From positions 1,063,414,744-1,063,478,743 of the forward strand of contig OY856412.1 in the NCBI GenBank assembly GCA_963693085.1: a stretch of 64,000 nucleotides of DNA, read 5' to 3'. The DNA comes from Alisma plantago-aquatica (Eukaryota > Streptophyta > Magnoliopsida > Alismatales > Alismataceae). Below, one piece after another: positions 1 through 11,902 of the stretch (its first letter is position 1; every line of letters begins with the position of its first letter). The translations under genes were made by a program, and so were the position numbers. Below the pieces are notes generated by a model that ran no database searches, was not told the DNA's origin, and saw only the letters and a program-made list of their open reading frames with translations.

Positions 1-879
1 TTACGACCTTCTATCTCGGCCCAAAAGTTGGTGCCCCTAGTCCACCTATTTGTTCCCTAGATGAAACTCACTATTTGCTTGCTACCTCCTATGATGGGCG
101 ATCGTCTCTCACATCTATTGAATGTTAATGTTCTCTACGCAGTAGCTAAACATTGTGTGTGGATAGCTCACTAGATCTCAATGGTAGTAGGAGATGGTAG
201 GCATGAGGGGCTCTAAGAATAGGTTTCTCGCCCTCACCATGGCACCACAGACCCACTCTGGGACATAGGAAGACCCACAGAGGTCGGAACTAGGATTCAT
301 GAGGGCAGTCATGGTAGGGGCATGAAAGAAGAAGGGGAAGGAAGAAGGAGAAGAAGAAGAGAAAGGGGGGTTACAACGAATAAGAAAGAGCAGGATGAGA
401 AAAAATGGGGAAGAATAAAACAAAGATATATTGAGTTTCAAATTGTCTCAAGGGTGTGTGTCTTAAGGGCATGTAGGACATATTGGATTGGTCATGATAA
501 AAGTGGTTGCAAAGGTGTTGTACTTGCCCAGACACAAGGTAGACGATAAGGTAGGACCCATTAGATTAGGGTCCATCATGGAGTGGAAGTTAAAAAAAAT
601 TTCAACATTAGTTAAAAAAAACCCTACTTATACAAAAAGTTTTGGTCCAAGACAAAAATGTTTAGGGCATTCAATTTTAGAAATTCATATTCAACAGTCT
701 AATTGTGCACTCAAACTTTCTCAATTTAAGCACAAAATGACATTTAATCAAGTCCATATCACCAATTAAGCATAATATCACTCAAATCATCCAATTGAGG
801 TTGAGGGAGGTTGTTGAATAAGATCATATGAACCAAGGTGTACATAATTTTAAGGAATGAAAAGATCTAGGATATTACA
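1..879 (-). mobile_element. Partial LTR of an old minus-strand Ty3/gypsy-like element
   Basis: Read on the minus strand, this block begins TGTAATATCC at 879. It is immediately preceded (plus 880-896) by a purine-rich tract, AAGGCGGGGAGGA in minus sense. This is the polypurine-tract/LTR-start layout also seen at the LARD (27208-27225) and the gag-only element (56347-56361) in this window. The rest of the LTR runs off the left edge. A GA-rich stretch at about 322-370 is low complexity. No convincing coding sequence is present. The family assignment (chromovirus-like) rests only on the junction, so it is tentative. Confidence 0.5.
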
Positions 880-2549
880 TCCTCCCCGCCTTAAAGGAAA
901 ATTTTTTGCCAAAATTAAATCAATTATTTATTTGATATTGGATTTTGTTTTCCATATATAAATCATCTTGGTAATCTAATAAAGTATCATCATCACTTCT
1001 AACATCAATCTCATTCCAAAATTGAGCAACGGAGCATCAAGATCAAATCATATAGATCATCAAATTGGGAATCATCACATAGATCACAAATATGAAGAGA
1101 ATACATCTTAAGTCAAATGAATAGAGCTCTTTGAATCAAGAGTACGACATGAGGTTCATTTGAATCAAGATTAAGGCATGACTTTCATTCCCAATATTTA
1201 GGGTTCAATTAGACATTGGACTAGGTGGAGTTACAAATCCATGATTGAGATTCCATATTCAACAATCTAGGCAAACATGATATTTCGATATCATGATTTC
1301 ATGCTCAAAATCAATGGACAATCCAACCCAATCTGCATGAGAGCTCATTCATTTGTCATAGATTGAGAGAGTCAACATAATAATCATGATAATTTTCAAT
1401 ATTTGGGAACACAAAAGTCATCAATTATGTATCGAGGGTGATATCAAAATCCAAATAGGGTGACTAATTTCAAGATCAGTAATCATGAGTCCATATTTCA
1501 TAAATCAATGTCCAACGTCATGATTTGGATACAAGTTCACACGTATAAACATTTTGAAGATAGGTTCAGATTCCTATTTGGACCATAGGGGTGATCGTTC
1601 ATCCATCAACCAAGCAACATTTGAACCATATTTGAGCAACATTCTAGTAACATTTTGAGATTTCAATTTCATTGTCACATTATTTAAGGTTGATGAATGA
1701 TCTAGAAAGGGTTCAAATTCCTATTTGGACCGTAGGGGTGATCATTCATCCATCAACCAAGCACCGTTTGAACCATATTTGGGCAACATTCTAGTAACAT
1801 TTTGAGATATCAATTTCAATTTCATTGTCACGTTATTTAAGGTCATTCTAGGAAGTTAATCACAATCTACATTCAACATCGTCACACTCAAATATCATTA
1901 TCAGATCAAGACTCAATGAGTAGAAATATCATCATAGATATAAACTATCAGAGACTTAGGTCAAGAAATCAAAATTGTTTGGAATGGTTACTTTCCAAAC
2001 TCCGAATAATCAACAAGATGAAAATTTACAGGCAATCATAATGGAGATGTGAAATAGGTTAGGGGAGTCATAATTGAACTACAACCCTAAACTAGCACAT
2101 TAATCCTCATAGTCTTGAACTATCAAGCATATCCTGATAGGGATAATATCAATTATCAATTTGCATCTCATAAGGTCATGAGATCAAAGATATATATTAT
2201 CATAGGGAAACCATGTGTTAAGATTTTTCAAGATCAAGGTCAAAATTACATGCCTCCCTTTCATGATCAAGGTAAGGGTATATTGGAAATAGAGAAGTCA
2301 AATTAGGAACTCCAACAGTTAGTGCATCATAGGGCAAGATTGAGATCCAAGTCCATCATTTTATTCAAAATTGAGTTTACAAATAGGCATAGAAATTATT
2401 AGGGAAAATACCTATTGTATAAAAGTCTTTCATAATGATTTTGAGAGTCCAAAAGTATGGTCCTTTCAAAGCATGATCATGACACATATCTAATAGGGGA
2501 AGTTTCACTTAATTCATGTTTGAGGTTTGGTCAATAATAGGGAAACATC
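880..2549. other. AT-rich degenerate internal region of the old minus-strand element
   Basis: This stretch lies inside the polypurine tract of the partial LTR at 1-879 and is cut at 2549 by a solo LTR. It is AT-rich with no open frame resembling gag or pol on either strand. The only structure I see is a tandem duplication at 1563-1844. It probably continues at 17507 on the other side of the solo LTR, where a degenerate minus-strand primer-site-like sequence occurs at 18367-18376 (TGGTATCAAA in minus sense). Confidence 0.4.
1563..1844. repeat. Imperfect tandem duplication, 147 bp period
   Basis: A segment beginning GGTTCAGATTCCTATTTGG at 1563 recurs at 1710 as GGTTCAAATTCCTATTTGG. The following sequence (CATCCATCAACCAAGCA, then TTGAACCATATTTG) matches in both copies, with scattered substitutions and a small length change near the end. 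Confidence 0.85.
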
Positions 2550-3667
2550 TGTTGGTATGTATGCCCAGAGAGCCAATCTTACAATGATTGTAATGGGGCA
2601 TTAGATACTTGATTTGATAATGTTAAAAATAATTCCATTTATTATGTTTGTCTCAATCATGAGATGATGACACACACATAGTATATGTCTAAAGAATGAT
2701 GTTACTCGATGGCATATGTCTTTAGGTTGAGAGCCTAAACAATGAGATCATATGTATGATAAGAGTGCATACATTCTTGTTATGTCCCTAGTCGGATATT
2801 ATAATGGAAGCAAAATAGACAATAGTAATACATGAGACTAGAGTGTGTGTTGAGTGATGACAGAGTCTCATTAGTCATGATATGTGATATCAAGTCAAAC
2901 ACACATGTACATGTTGGAGATCAATGTATTGGACAAACCCACCATGAGAGTGATGCATGGAGACCATGGAATGGTAGTCGGGATTAAATCTCATAGTGAT
3001 AGTGGTGATTATGATTCTTAGACCTGAAGTCACTAAACTCATCACATGTTATTCAATATATTTAAACATCATCCAACGTGTCCTTCAATAAGGGTTGCCA
3101 TAAAGGTGAAGCTCAGGTACATTGTGATACATGGAAATTGAGTGTGAGTGATATAGATGGAATTTGTCCCTCCTACAGGAGATTGATGTCCAAACCACTT
3201 GATAAGCAAGACTAAGAAATGAATGGCCATATTCATGTGATTCAATATGTGATATGTGAACTCACATGCATCCCAGACAACCTACTCTAGTTCAAGGGAC
3301 ATGATTGAACATTGAGAGGATGATGATTCCATGCCTCAAGTTAAATCTATATATCAGAGACAAAGGAACTATACGATCACGTTAAAATTGGTCATGGATT
3401 GTAGGTTGAAGTTGTTCTCCAACTTTCCAAATTACTTGGGTAGCAATGATGTGTTTCTAGATATCTCTCATTTCTGATGATGTCATAAATTGGTTATTGA
3501 CATTCACTGCCAACGTAACTTGGGACCTATATGATCACACACATAGAATGCACTTAGAATAGGAATTTATTCATGAATGATGTTTGTCTTGATTACTAAA
3601 ATTCTTTAACTATTCAATTCAAACAACATCAGTTCAAAACTAATTGACTAGACTTTGAACCGACTGG
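2550..3667. mobile_element. Solo LTR, left part (split by the Athila element)
   Basis: The block starts TGTTGG at 2550 and resumes at 16638, ending CCAACA at 17506. These are matching LTR termini. Removing the Athila element and one ACTGG copy leaves an LTR of about 1987 bp. The flanks are ACATC (2545-2549) and ACATG (17507-17511), a 5-bp target duplication with one mismatch. No second copy or internal domain is visible, so this is a solo LTR made by LTR-LTR recombination. The TGTTGG...CCAACA termini suit a copia-type element, but this is an inference. Confidence 0.7.
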
Positions 3668-5283
3668 TGATGCGATGATTTTGAGTCGCATTTATAGACC
3701 TATTTCATATGTGTTTTGTGCTCTAATTACTCATTTTCATGGATAATATTGCATAATTCACTTAATTTGGTCTTTGCCATCATATTATATCAAATCCCCT
3801 TTGTTTTACTATTTTGAGCATCATTTATCATCTTATTATAAATTGTGTGGATTTACTTGGTCTTGTTGTGAAATTTTAGGAAAAACAAGTATCAGCTTCT
3901 GTCGATACCATCGACGGAAGTCGATACCATCGACCAAGCCACAGGTTGTCATCCAAGAAGAGCAATACAGAGTCGATACCATCGACACCTAAGTCGATGG
4001 CATTGAGACCACTTCCGGTTGCTGGCGAGGATGCAGTCGATACCATCGATGAAAGTCGATGCCATCGACATAAGGAGAGATACAGCGTCGCTAGAAGACA
4101 AAACCGACGCTACAGGAGTCGATACCATCGACACCCCAGTCGATGGTATCGAGATCACCACAGGCACTCAGAATAAAAGAAAGGAAAGCTGCCGCTAATC
4201 CGCTGGGTCGATACCATCGACCCGCGTCGATGGTATCGACGCCGGCAGATATGCGTTGGATCTGTTTTGATCTCGATCGGACGACTGTTGTTATTTGACG
4301 ACCTAATTAGGGACTTATACCTAATGACGACCGCCCACACGAGATCATCATCTCATTTTAGATTGCACGAGTGCCGAGGAGGAGAGAAAGGAGAACGGAG
4401 GCCGAGAAGCTCATCCCGGGTGATTCGGACGCTGCCGAAGACGATTTCCACCACCGACAGGCGGGGAAGCTCGTGTTCTACGCCAAGGATCCACCGGTTC
4501 TTCTCCGTTCAGGGGTTTTCCCATTTATTTCCCGTTTTTCTTATGAATTCCCCAATTTCTACCATGTATTCGTGTGAGATGAACATGAGAGGCTAAAACC
4601 CTCAATCTTTAGGACCGGGAGTAGCCCGGGAATGCATTGTATGACATTTTTATATCAATAATTCATATTTTTCTCTCAAATCCGTGGTATAGATTCATTT
4701 TCTCCATTTCTATTGTTATACTTGATCACCATAATAATAACTTAATGCCCTTAATCACTTCAACAGAAGGATTAACGGTTGAAAAGAGATGAATTCTACA
4801 TTAATTAATAAAACCCTTGACAAAGGAGTTGTAAAATTAATGGTGGGAACTGAGGGACCGTTCTTAATGCGCTTAGTTTAGGGGAATGATTACTACGACG
4901 GTGGAATCAACCTAAACCTAAGTAGTGGATTACACCACGACAGTGGGTAATTCTCATTTCAGGCCACTACCCGGATAGAGAGAGAAGTGTGAGGAATTAT
5001 ATGAAACCTAATACAATGTTGACCCGCGGTGAAACCGCCATCCTAAAGATATCCCTTTGAATTGATTAAATTAACCTTTAATCGATTGTTTTCTTTGTTT
5101 GATTTTTATTTTCTTTTTAATTTGAACAAAAAAACCCTACTTTGTTAATCGGTCTAGCTGATTGCGATTAGTTATTAAAAGTCTCCAATAATTCACGTAT
5201 CCCTGAGTTCGACTCGGGCCTCACAAGGCCTATATTACTCGACGCGTATACTTGCGTTTAAGCGCGTAGTAAAATACACGTCA
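3668..5283 (+). repeat. Athila 5' LTR
   Basis: This direct terminal repeat of 1616 bp starts TGATGCG and ends CGTCA next to the primer site. It contains a dyad array at 3901-4240. A possible TATA-like TTTATATCA lies near 4650, but the promoter is not clear. Short ORFs inside (for example 4267-4596) are not conserved as proteins and are probably chance. Confidence 0.95.
3901..4240. repeat. Dyad-symmetric motif array in the 5' LTR (GTCGATACCATCGAC family)
   Basis: About ten copies of a 15-bp motif, GTCGATACCATCGAC or its complement GTCGATGGTATCGAC, some degenerate, are grouped as five pairs. Each unit has 6-bp self-complementary arms (GTCGAT/ATCGAC) around a 3-bp core. Paired opposite units can form a larger hairpin. 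Members of a pair are about 4-8 bp apart, and pairs are about 40-60 bp apart with unrelated spacer sequence. The same array is in the 3' LTR and a denser one precedes the 3' ORF. Confidence 0.95.
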
Positions 5284-5289
5284 AGTTTT

Positions 5290-5307
5290 TGGCACCGTTG
5301 TCGGGGA
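5290..5307 (+). promoter_or_regulatory. Primer-binding site (tRNA-Asp type)
   Basis: TGGCACCGTTGTCGGGGA lies 6 bp after the 5' LTR. From memory, the usual Athila/Tat site is TGGCGCCGTTGCCGGGGA, so this has two differences. It primes minus-strand DNA synthesis. Confidence 0.85.
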
Positions 5308-5466
5308 TACGGCGAATTATTGGCACTTTGAGTGCTAAGAGCGGCCACTCTAGGCCACATTTTTTTAATTTAAAACAATTTCAAAATTCCTTTATTTCTT
5401 TATAATTGTGTTGCCTCGTTCAAAGCATTGTACTGAACCCCTATTTCCATATTTCAGGTACTTTGC

Positions 5467-8400
5467 ATGGTGCACACACGTAGTCGAGACTACGTGAATC
5501 GCACACCTGAGGTTCCATCTGCGGGACCAGAGGACGAGGACTACTACGAGGAGGAACACCAAAGTGATATAAATTCTGAATCTGAGCAAGAACAAGCAGA
5601 AGAAATGGCTGAAGAACAGACAATTTGGGAGAAGATCAAGGAGTCTTCTTCCTCATCATCAAAGGGGCCCATAAAGAAGCAGGCGATCAACATACCGACA
5701 TACAAGATCGACCCGACACTGATTAACTTGGTCAAATCTAACGCATTTCACGGGCTGAAAAATGAAGATCCAGTGGCACACATTAGTCAGTTTGTTGAAA
5801 ATTGCGATATGTTGAAGATCGACAGGTTCCCGCAAGATGCGTTTTATCTCAAGTTGTTCCCAAGTTCATTGGCAGGAGCAGCGCGAGAGTGGCTTCATAA
5901 CCTCAACGATGAGTTTGTTGAATCATGGAATCACATGGTAGAGGTTTTCTTTGAGAGGTTCTTCCCTCCTGAGAAGACCAATGATATGATCAGGAAGATT
6001 CACAATTTCACCCAACAGGCGGGTGAAACTTATTCTGAGACTTGGGAGCGATTCCAGGTTATGTTGAGGAGATGTCCACATCATGGATTGGACAAGGAAA
6101 CCCAAGTGAAGATCTTCTACTTTGCTCTCTCCGAGCATGATAGAAGCAACCTGGACTCGGCTGGTTCCAGATTTTTCTTAAACAACACCGATACAAGATG
6201 CTGGGAAATACTGAAGAATATGGCACGGAAGCAATCTTGGGGAGAAAGAGAACGAGGCCCAGTTGAGCAAGCAAGAGTTTCCAGTGAGTCAAAGGCAATG
6301 AGAGAGCTGAACGATAAGATGGATCTTCTCGCAAAGAAGTTGCTGCAGAAGGAAGACAATGAGTCCGAGGATGAGGCTCAGGTCAAGTATATGAGGCAAC
6401 AGCAAGGGTACAGGAATAACGATTATTCATGGCAGAAGGATAAGAAATTTTCATGGAAGGATCCAAACAATTTTCTACAGGATCCGGACGCCAAGCCTGC
6501 ACCGGTCACAGAGGATAAGAGCACGGAGTTGCTCAATCAAGTCATAAAGCAAAATCAAGAGTTGATGAACACTTTTGGGCAGCAAATAAAGCAACAAGGT
6601 GAATACATGAACCAGTTTGGGCAGACATTGCAGAGCCACGGGGCTCAAATGAGAACTATAGAGACTTCCATGGCGCAGATGGCAGCCGAGATTGCAAGCT
6701 TGAAGAAGCTGGCACATCCGGGTTTTCCGGGGAACACCAATGTTCTCGGGGGAAACCAACAGGCCAAGGCCATCTTGTTGAGGAGCGGTAAGAAAGTGTT
6801 AAATCCAAGGGCGGATGACACAAGCACACCGCAGGACAAAGTTGAAGAAGCAACCGTCAAAGAGCAACCCGCACCTGTCATAGAGCAAACTGAGGACATA
6901 GCTGAAGATGGTAAGGAAGAACAAGCCACTGAGGAGGAACCACAGAAATTAACTCCCTATGTGCCACCTCACCAAAGGGCACATACCGTTCCGGTCCCCT
7001 ATCCCAATAGTGCAAAGGCAAGAAAGGTGGATGCACGGTTTAAGAAATTTCTGGACAGCTTTAGGAAGTTATCCGTGAATATTCCCTTGCTAGAGGCGAT
7101 TGAGAAAATCCCGTCTTATGGGAAGTTTCTTAAAGATGTAATCACAAAGAAGAGGAAAATACCCGACACTGAGGTTGTGGTATTGAAGGAGCAAGTGAGT
7201 GCTTTTATTATGGGCACTTTGCCTCCAAAGAGACAGGACCCCGGTTGTTTTAATATTTCTTGTTTTATCGGGAAGTTCAAATTTGGAGAGGCACTTTGTG
7301 ATTCCGGGGCAAGAATCAATCTGATGCCCCTTTCTACATTCAAGAAACTTGGATTGAAGGAGTCGAGGCCAAGTAACATGACCATCCAATTGGCCGATAA
7401 TTCTGTGGTGAAACCGTATGGGATCTGTGAGGATGTCTTGGTAAAGGTAGACCGCTTTGTTTTTCCGGCTGATTTCGTTGTGATGGAAATGCAGGACGAG
7501 CACGGCAATGAGTTGCTACTTGGTTGCCCATTCCAAGAAACAGCTGATATGATCCTGGAGATGGGGAGAGGTCGCTTGACCTTGGGCATTGCGGATGATC
7601 GCTTTGAGATGGTCATGCCCAATAGCAATGCATCCACTAAAGCAAAAGCACAGTGCAACATGGTGAAGCATGTGGAACACAATATCTCACTTTGTCTTGG
7701 GAAGCCATTTTTGGATATGGCTCATGTGATGAGCAAGATAGATAATGGGACCTTAGCGGTGGACCTTATGGAACAAATGAAAGTTGTCTCTTTATACAAG
7801 GCTGTGGGGTTTCCAAATGATGAGAATGAGGACATTCCACCTTCGGGGGAGGATGATGTGATTATTACTTCCGTCTTTGATGCATATCCGGAACTGCCTT
7901 TGGAGGCGTGTTTGCTAAATGTCACGTATGATTGGATGTGGAGTACTTCACTCAAGGAGTGCGCCAAAATGCTTCAAATGCTTCCATGTTTCTACACGAG
8001 GCACTATGAAGATTTGGGTACACTGCCCCCTCCGCTACAATCATCTCTTATTTGCCCACCTGATCTGGAGTTGAAGCCATTGCCCCCGCATCTGAAGTAC
8101 GTCTTTATAGCTGAAGAGGACAAGTTACCAGTGATTGTTTCTGCATACTTGAGTGCGGATGAGGAGGAGCAACTACTGATAGTGCTCAAGAACCACCGTG
8201 GAGCTTTTGGGTGGTCTGTGGCGGACATCAAGGGGATCTCCCCTACACTTTGCCAACACAAGATTCGGCTCGAGGAGGGAGCCAAGTCAGTCATACAGCC
8301 TCAAAGACGTCTAAATCCAAGCATGATGGAGGTTGTCAAGAAGGAATTCATAAAGCTTCTTGCTGCAGGGATAATTTATGCCATATCCGATTCAACGTGG

Positions 8401-10965
8401 GTGAGTCCCATACAGGTAGTCCCTAAAAAGGGGGGAATCACTGTCACTACAAATCTTTTGAATGAACCTGTCACCACCCGATTGGTAACCGGGTGGCGTG
8501 TTTGCATTGACTACCGCCGATTGAATGCAGCAACGCTTAAAGATCATTTTCCATTGCCATTTATTGATCAGATTTTGGAACGCCTAGCCGGTCGGTCGCA
8601 TTTTTGTTTTCTAGATGGTTATTCGGGGTACAACCAGATTTCTATTGATCCTTTGGATCAAGAGAAGTCTACGTTCACATGTCCCTATGGGACGTTTGCT
8701 TACCGCCGTATGCCGTTCGGTTTATGCAATGCGCCGACGACTTTTCAACGCTGCATGCTCGCCATATTCTCTGACATGGTGGAGCGGTGTCTTGAAGTTT
8801 TCATGGATAACTTCTCGGTGTATGGAGCGTCTTTTGATGAATGCCTTTATAACTTAGATAAGGTATTGCAGCGGTGCGAGGACACACACTTGGTCCTCAA
8901 TTGGGAGAAATGTCACATGATGGTGACAGAAGGAATTGTGCTAGGACACAAGGTGTCTAGCAAGGGTCTTGAGGTAGACCCAGTAAAAATTGAGGTGATT
9001 TCTAAGCTACCCCCACCAAATTCTGTAAAAGGGGTGAGAAGCTTTTTAGGACACGCCGGGTTTTATCGGCGATTCATCAAAGATTTTTCAAAAATCACAA
9101 AACCGTTATCGGAATTGTTGGAAAAAGACGTAGTTTGTGAGTTCAATGAGAAATGTCTTCACGCATTCGAGGTTTTGAAGGAAAAGTTGATTTCAGCTCC
9201 GGTTGTTCAAACGCCGGATTGGAGAAAGCCATTCGAGTTGATGTGTGATGCGTCCGATTATGCTGTGGGAGCTGTTTTGGGGCAAAGGGTAGATAACAAG
9301 CCTGCTGTGATTTTCTACTCCTAAAAAATGCTTAATGATGCTCAATCGAACTACACAACCACAGAAAAGGAGTTACTGGCCGTCGTGTTCGCCTTTGAAA
9401 AATTTCGGCAGTACTTAGTGGGTTCTAAGGTGGTTGTGTGGACTGATCACGCTGCAATAAAGTATTTGATGGAGAAGAAGGATGCGAAGCCTAGACTAAT
9501 TAGGTGGATTTTGCTCCTACAAGAATTCGATATTGAAATCAAGGACAAGTCGGGAATTGAAAATGTGATGGCTGACCACTTGTCTAGGTTAGAGAGGGTT
9601 GATGAACAAGGTATGCACATACCCATTACCGAGACCTTCCCCGATGAACAACTTTTAAAAATTGATTCTAAAGAACCATGGTTTGCGGAAATTGTGAATT
9701 ATTTGGCATGCGGGATCATCCCAGGTGATTGGTCTTATCAAGAGAAGAAGAAATTCTTTCATTCATTGAGATATTATTTTTGGGATGACCCAATTTTGTT
9801 GAAGCAATGCAGGGATGGTATTCTTCGCAGGTGCGTGCCGGAGGTGGAGTACGAGAGTGTTCTCCACCATTGTCATGCGTCGCCTACAGGAGGACACCAT
9901 GCTAGCTCACGGAAAGCAGCCAAGGTGTTGGAGAGCGGCCTTTATTGGCCCACTTTGTTCCGGGATGCCTATGATTTTGTTAGGCAATGTGACTCATGCC
10001 AGCGCGCAGGTAACATCTCAAGGAGACAAGAAATGCCCCTGAATGTATTTCAGGAAGTTGAGGTATTTGATTTATGGGGCATTGACTTCATGGGACCCTT
10101 TGTGTCCTCAAATTCAAATCTTTATATCTTACTTGTTGTAGATTATGTGTCGAAGTGGGTGGAGGCAATCCCCACAAGGACTAATGATTCGAATGTAGTG
10201 TGCAGGTTTGTCAAAGAGAACATTTTCTGCAGGTTCGGGATTCCGCAAATGATCATAAGTGACGGAGGCACACATTTTCGAAATCAGAAATTTGCGACAC
10301 TTTTAAAGAAATATGGGGTCAAGCACAACATCGGCACCCCATATCATCCACAGACGCAAGGACAAGTGGAGGTATCAAATAGAGAAATCAAGAAGATTTT
10401 AGAAAGGACCGTAGCATCCACAAGGAAGAATTGGAGTGCATTGCTACCGGACGCGCTTTGGGCTTATCGAACGGCGTACAAAACACCTATAGGCACCATG
10501 CCTTTTAGGCTGGCGTATGGCCGGGCTTGCCACCTTCCGGTGGAATTGGAGCACAAGGCCCATTGGGCGCTAAGAAGGCTGAACTTGCGCTATGATGAGG
10601 CCGGGAGAAAAAGGATGTTTGAATTGAATGAATTGTATGAGCTACACATGACGGCATATGAGAATGCCCGCATCTACAAGGAGCGCACAAAGCTGATCCA
10701 CGATCGCCATATTGAGATGTGCACGTTCAAGAAGGGAGACAGATTTCTATTGTTCAACTCCCGTCTCAAACTGCATCCCGGGAAGCTGAAATCCCGGTGG
10801 AGTGGACCCTTCGAGGTGGAAGAAGTGAGACCGCACGGAGCGATTCTCGTGCGTGATGGAGATACCACGTTCTTGGTGAACGGGCAACGCTTGAAGTTGT
10901 ATTTTGGTGAGAATTACAAGAGGAAAGTGAATGAGGTCAAACTCATTTCACTTGTGCATGAATGA
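5467..10965 (+). pseudogene. gag-pol: Athila gag-pol polyprotein, one in-frame stop
   Basis: One reading frame of about 1833 codons runs from ATG 5467 to the stop at 10963-10965, interrupted only by TAA at 9322-9324 within RNase H. The order is as follows. The gag domain spans about residues 90-230 (FFERFFPP, ETYSETWERF). A coiled, Gln/Lys-rich linker follows, and I see no CCHC knuckle. The aspartic protease has DSGA near residue 617. Reverse transcriptase contains CIDYRRLNAAT, LDGYSGYNQI and MPFGLCNAP. RNase H has DASD, TEKELLA, TDH and DHLSR. Integrase has an HHCC finger ending CDSCQR, a DDE core at GIDFMGPF and SDGGTHF, and a catalytic Glu in [10 protein letters not shown]. The usual FMDD RT motif reads FMDN (about 8803-8814), so one catalytic Asp is lost. 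Everything else is frame-intact. It should provide the capsid and the enzymes for copying and integration, but this copy is very unlikely to work on its own. Confidence 0.95.
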
Positions 10966-11141
10966 GATGAAGGGAAGACGTCTAGCCTAAGATGCTAAAG
11001 AAGGGCGCTTGTTGGGAGGCAACCCAACCATCGGTACATTAGGATAGTTTAATTTTAGTCATAGATTGCTTTTATTTCGTTTAAATTTTAGTTGAAAAAT
11101 GATACCTTGATCCGTTTGTTGAATGTGCAGGCACAGGCAGG
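10966..11141 (+). other. Spacer between pol and the dyad array, with a short hairpin
   Basis: This short non-coding stretch holds GTTGGGAGGCAACCCAAC at 11011-11028, which can form a 6-bp stem (GTTGGG/CCCAAC). I recall similar post-pol hairpins in related plant elements but cannot verify that here. Confidence 0.5.
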
Positions 11142-11687
11142 GTCGATACCATCGACACACTGGTCGATGGTATCGACATGGGTTCAGGTTGACACCAGCA
11201 AAAATCACACTGCGTCGATACCATCGACGGCCAAGTCGATGGTATCGACATGGTCACAGGCAGGTCGCAATAAAAGTGTCGATGGTATCGACACCCCAGT
11301 CGATACCATCGAGATCTCTGGAGATATTCAGACGAATTTTGCTCAGTCAACTCGATACCATCGACGGCCTCGTCGATGGTATCGACATCATCACAGGTTG
11401 AATGCAACAAAACGGCGGTGTCACAATAAAAGCAAGTCGATACCATTGACACCCGTCGATGGTATCGACAGACATGATACCGATCCGCACACAGACATCG
11501 ACGACGATCGCAACAGCCACGTCAGCGATCCGGGTGCTGCGTCGATACCATCGACTTCCGTCGATGGTATCGACCCGTCAGCAATCTGGGTTTCTCGATC
11601 CAGCAAACGGCAGCCGTCAATACTCGTGAGGGAGGCGGCTACCCGCGAGACGTGTCGATACCATCGACCCGCGTCGATGGTATCGAC
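11142..11687. repeat. Dyad array upstream of the 3' ORF (seven inverted pairs)
   Basis: Seven pairs of the same 15-bp motif as in the LTRs are present. Nearly every pair joins GTCGATACCATCGAC to its complement GTCGATGGTATCGAC over a 4-8 bp gap; one pair is in the opposite order. Pairs begin at about 11142, 11214, 11278, 11352, 11436, 11541 and 11654. Spacers between pairs differ in sequence and length, unlike a satellite. The open frame through it (11092-11742) is a by-product of the repeats and I do not call it a gene. Confidence 0.95.
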
Positions 11688-11712
11688 GGGTCAACAGGGG
11701 CGCCGATCAAGC

Positions 11713-11747
11713 CTATTTAAGGGGACTTGCAACGTCATTTGACGTCA
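11713..11747 (+). promoter_or_regulatory. Putative internal promoter of the 3' ORF
   Basis: CTATTTAAGG (11713-11722) is TATA-like and begins 26 bp after the last dyad. The palindrome TGACGTCA follows at 11740-11747, preceded by an ACGTCA half-site at 11732-11737. TGACGTCA is a known core for plant bZIP factors. The ORF start at 11903 lies about 190 bp from the TATA-like box. Promoter function is inferred. Confidence 0.5.
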
Positions 11748-11902
11748 CACCTTCAGAGCAAGTATCCTCCTTTGCGCCGAGCACTCCCCCGAGCCCTCCA
11801 AGACTGAAGAGAAGCATCATCGAGCGGAGATCTTCATCGAGCGGAGAATTTCTTCTCCATCTTCACCGAGCTCTTTTCTTCTAATCCCATCTTCTCGCAA
11901 CC

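Noticed and set aside
178..769. Short frames at the left edge as genes
   Set aside because: They lie in LTR-like, GA-rich low-complexity sequence and do not resemble proteins.
11142..11687. CRISPR-like alternation of repeats and unique spacers
   Set aside because: Units come in inverted pairs, spacers vary widely in length, and the array lies inside a plant retrotransposon with copies in both LTRs. No Cas genes and not a prokaryote.
11092..11742. 216-residue open frame through the dyad array
   Set aside because: The protein is only the translated repeat (SIPST/SMVST units) and all frames of the array are open because the motif lacks stops in several phases.
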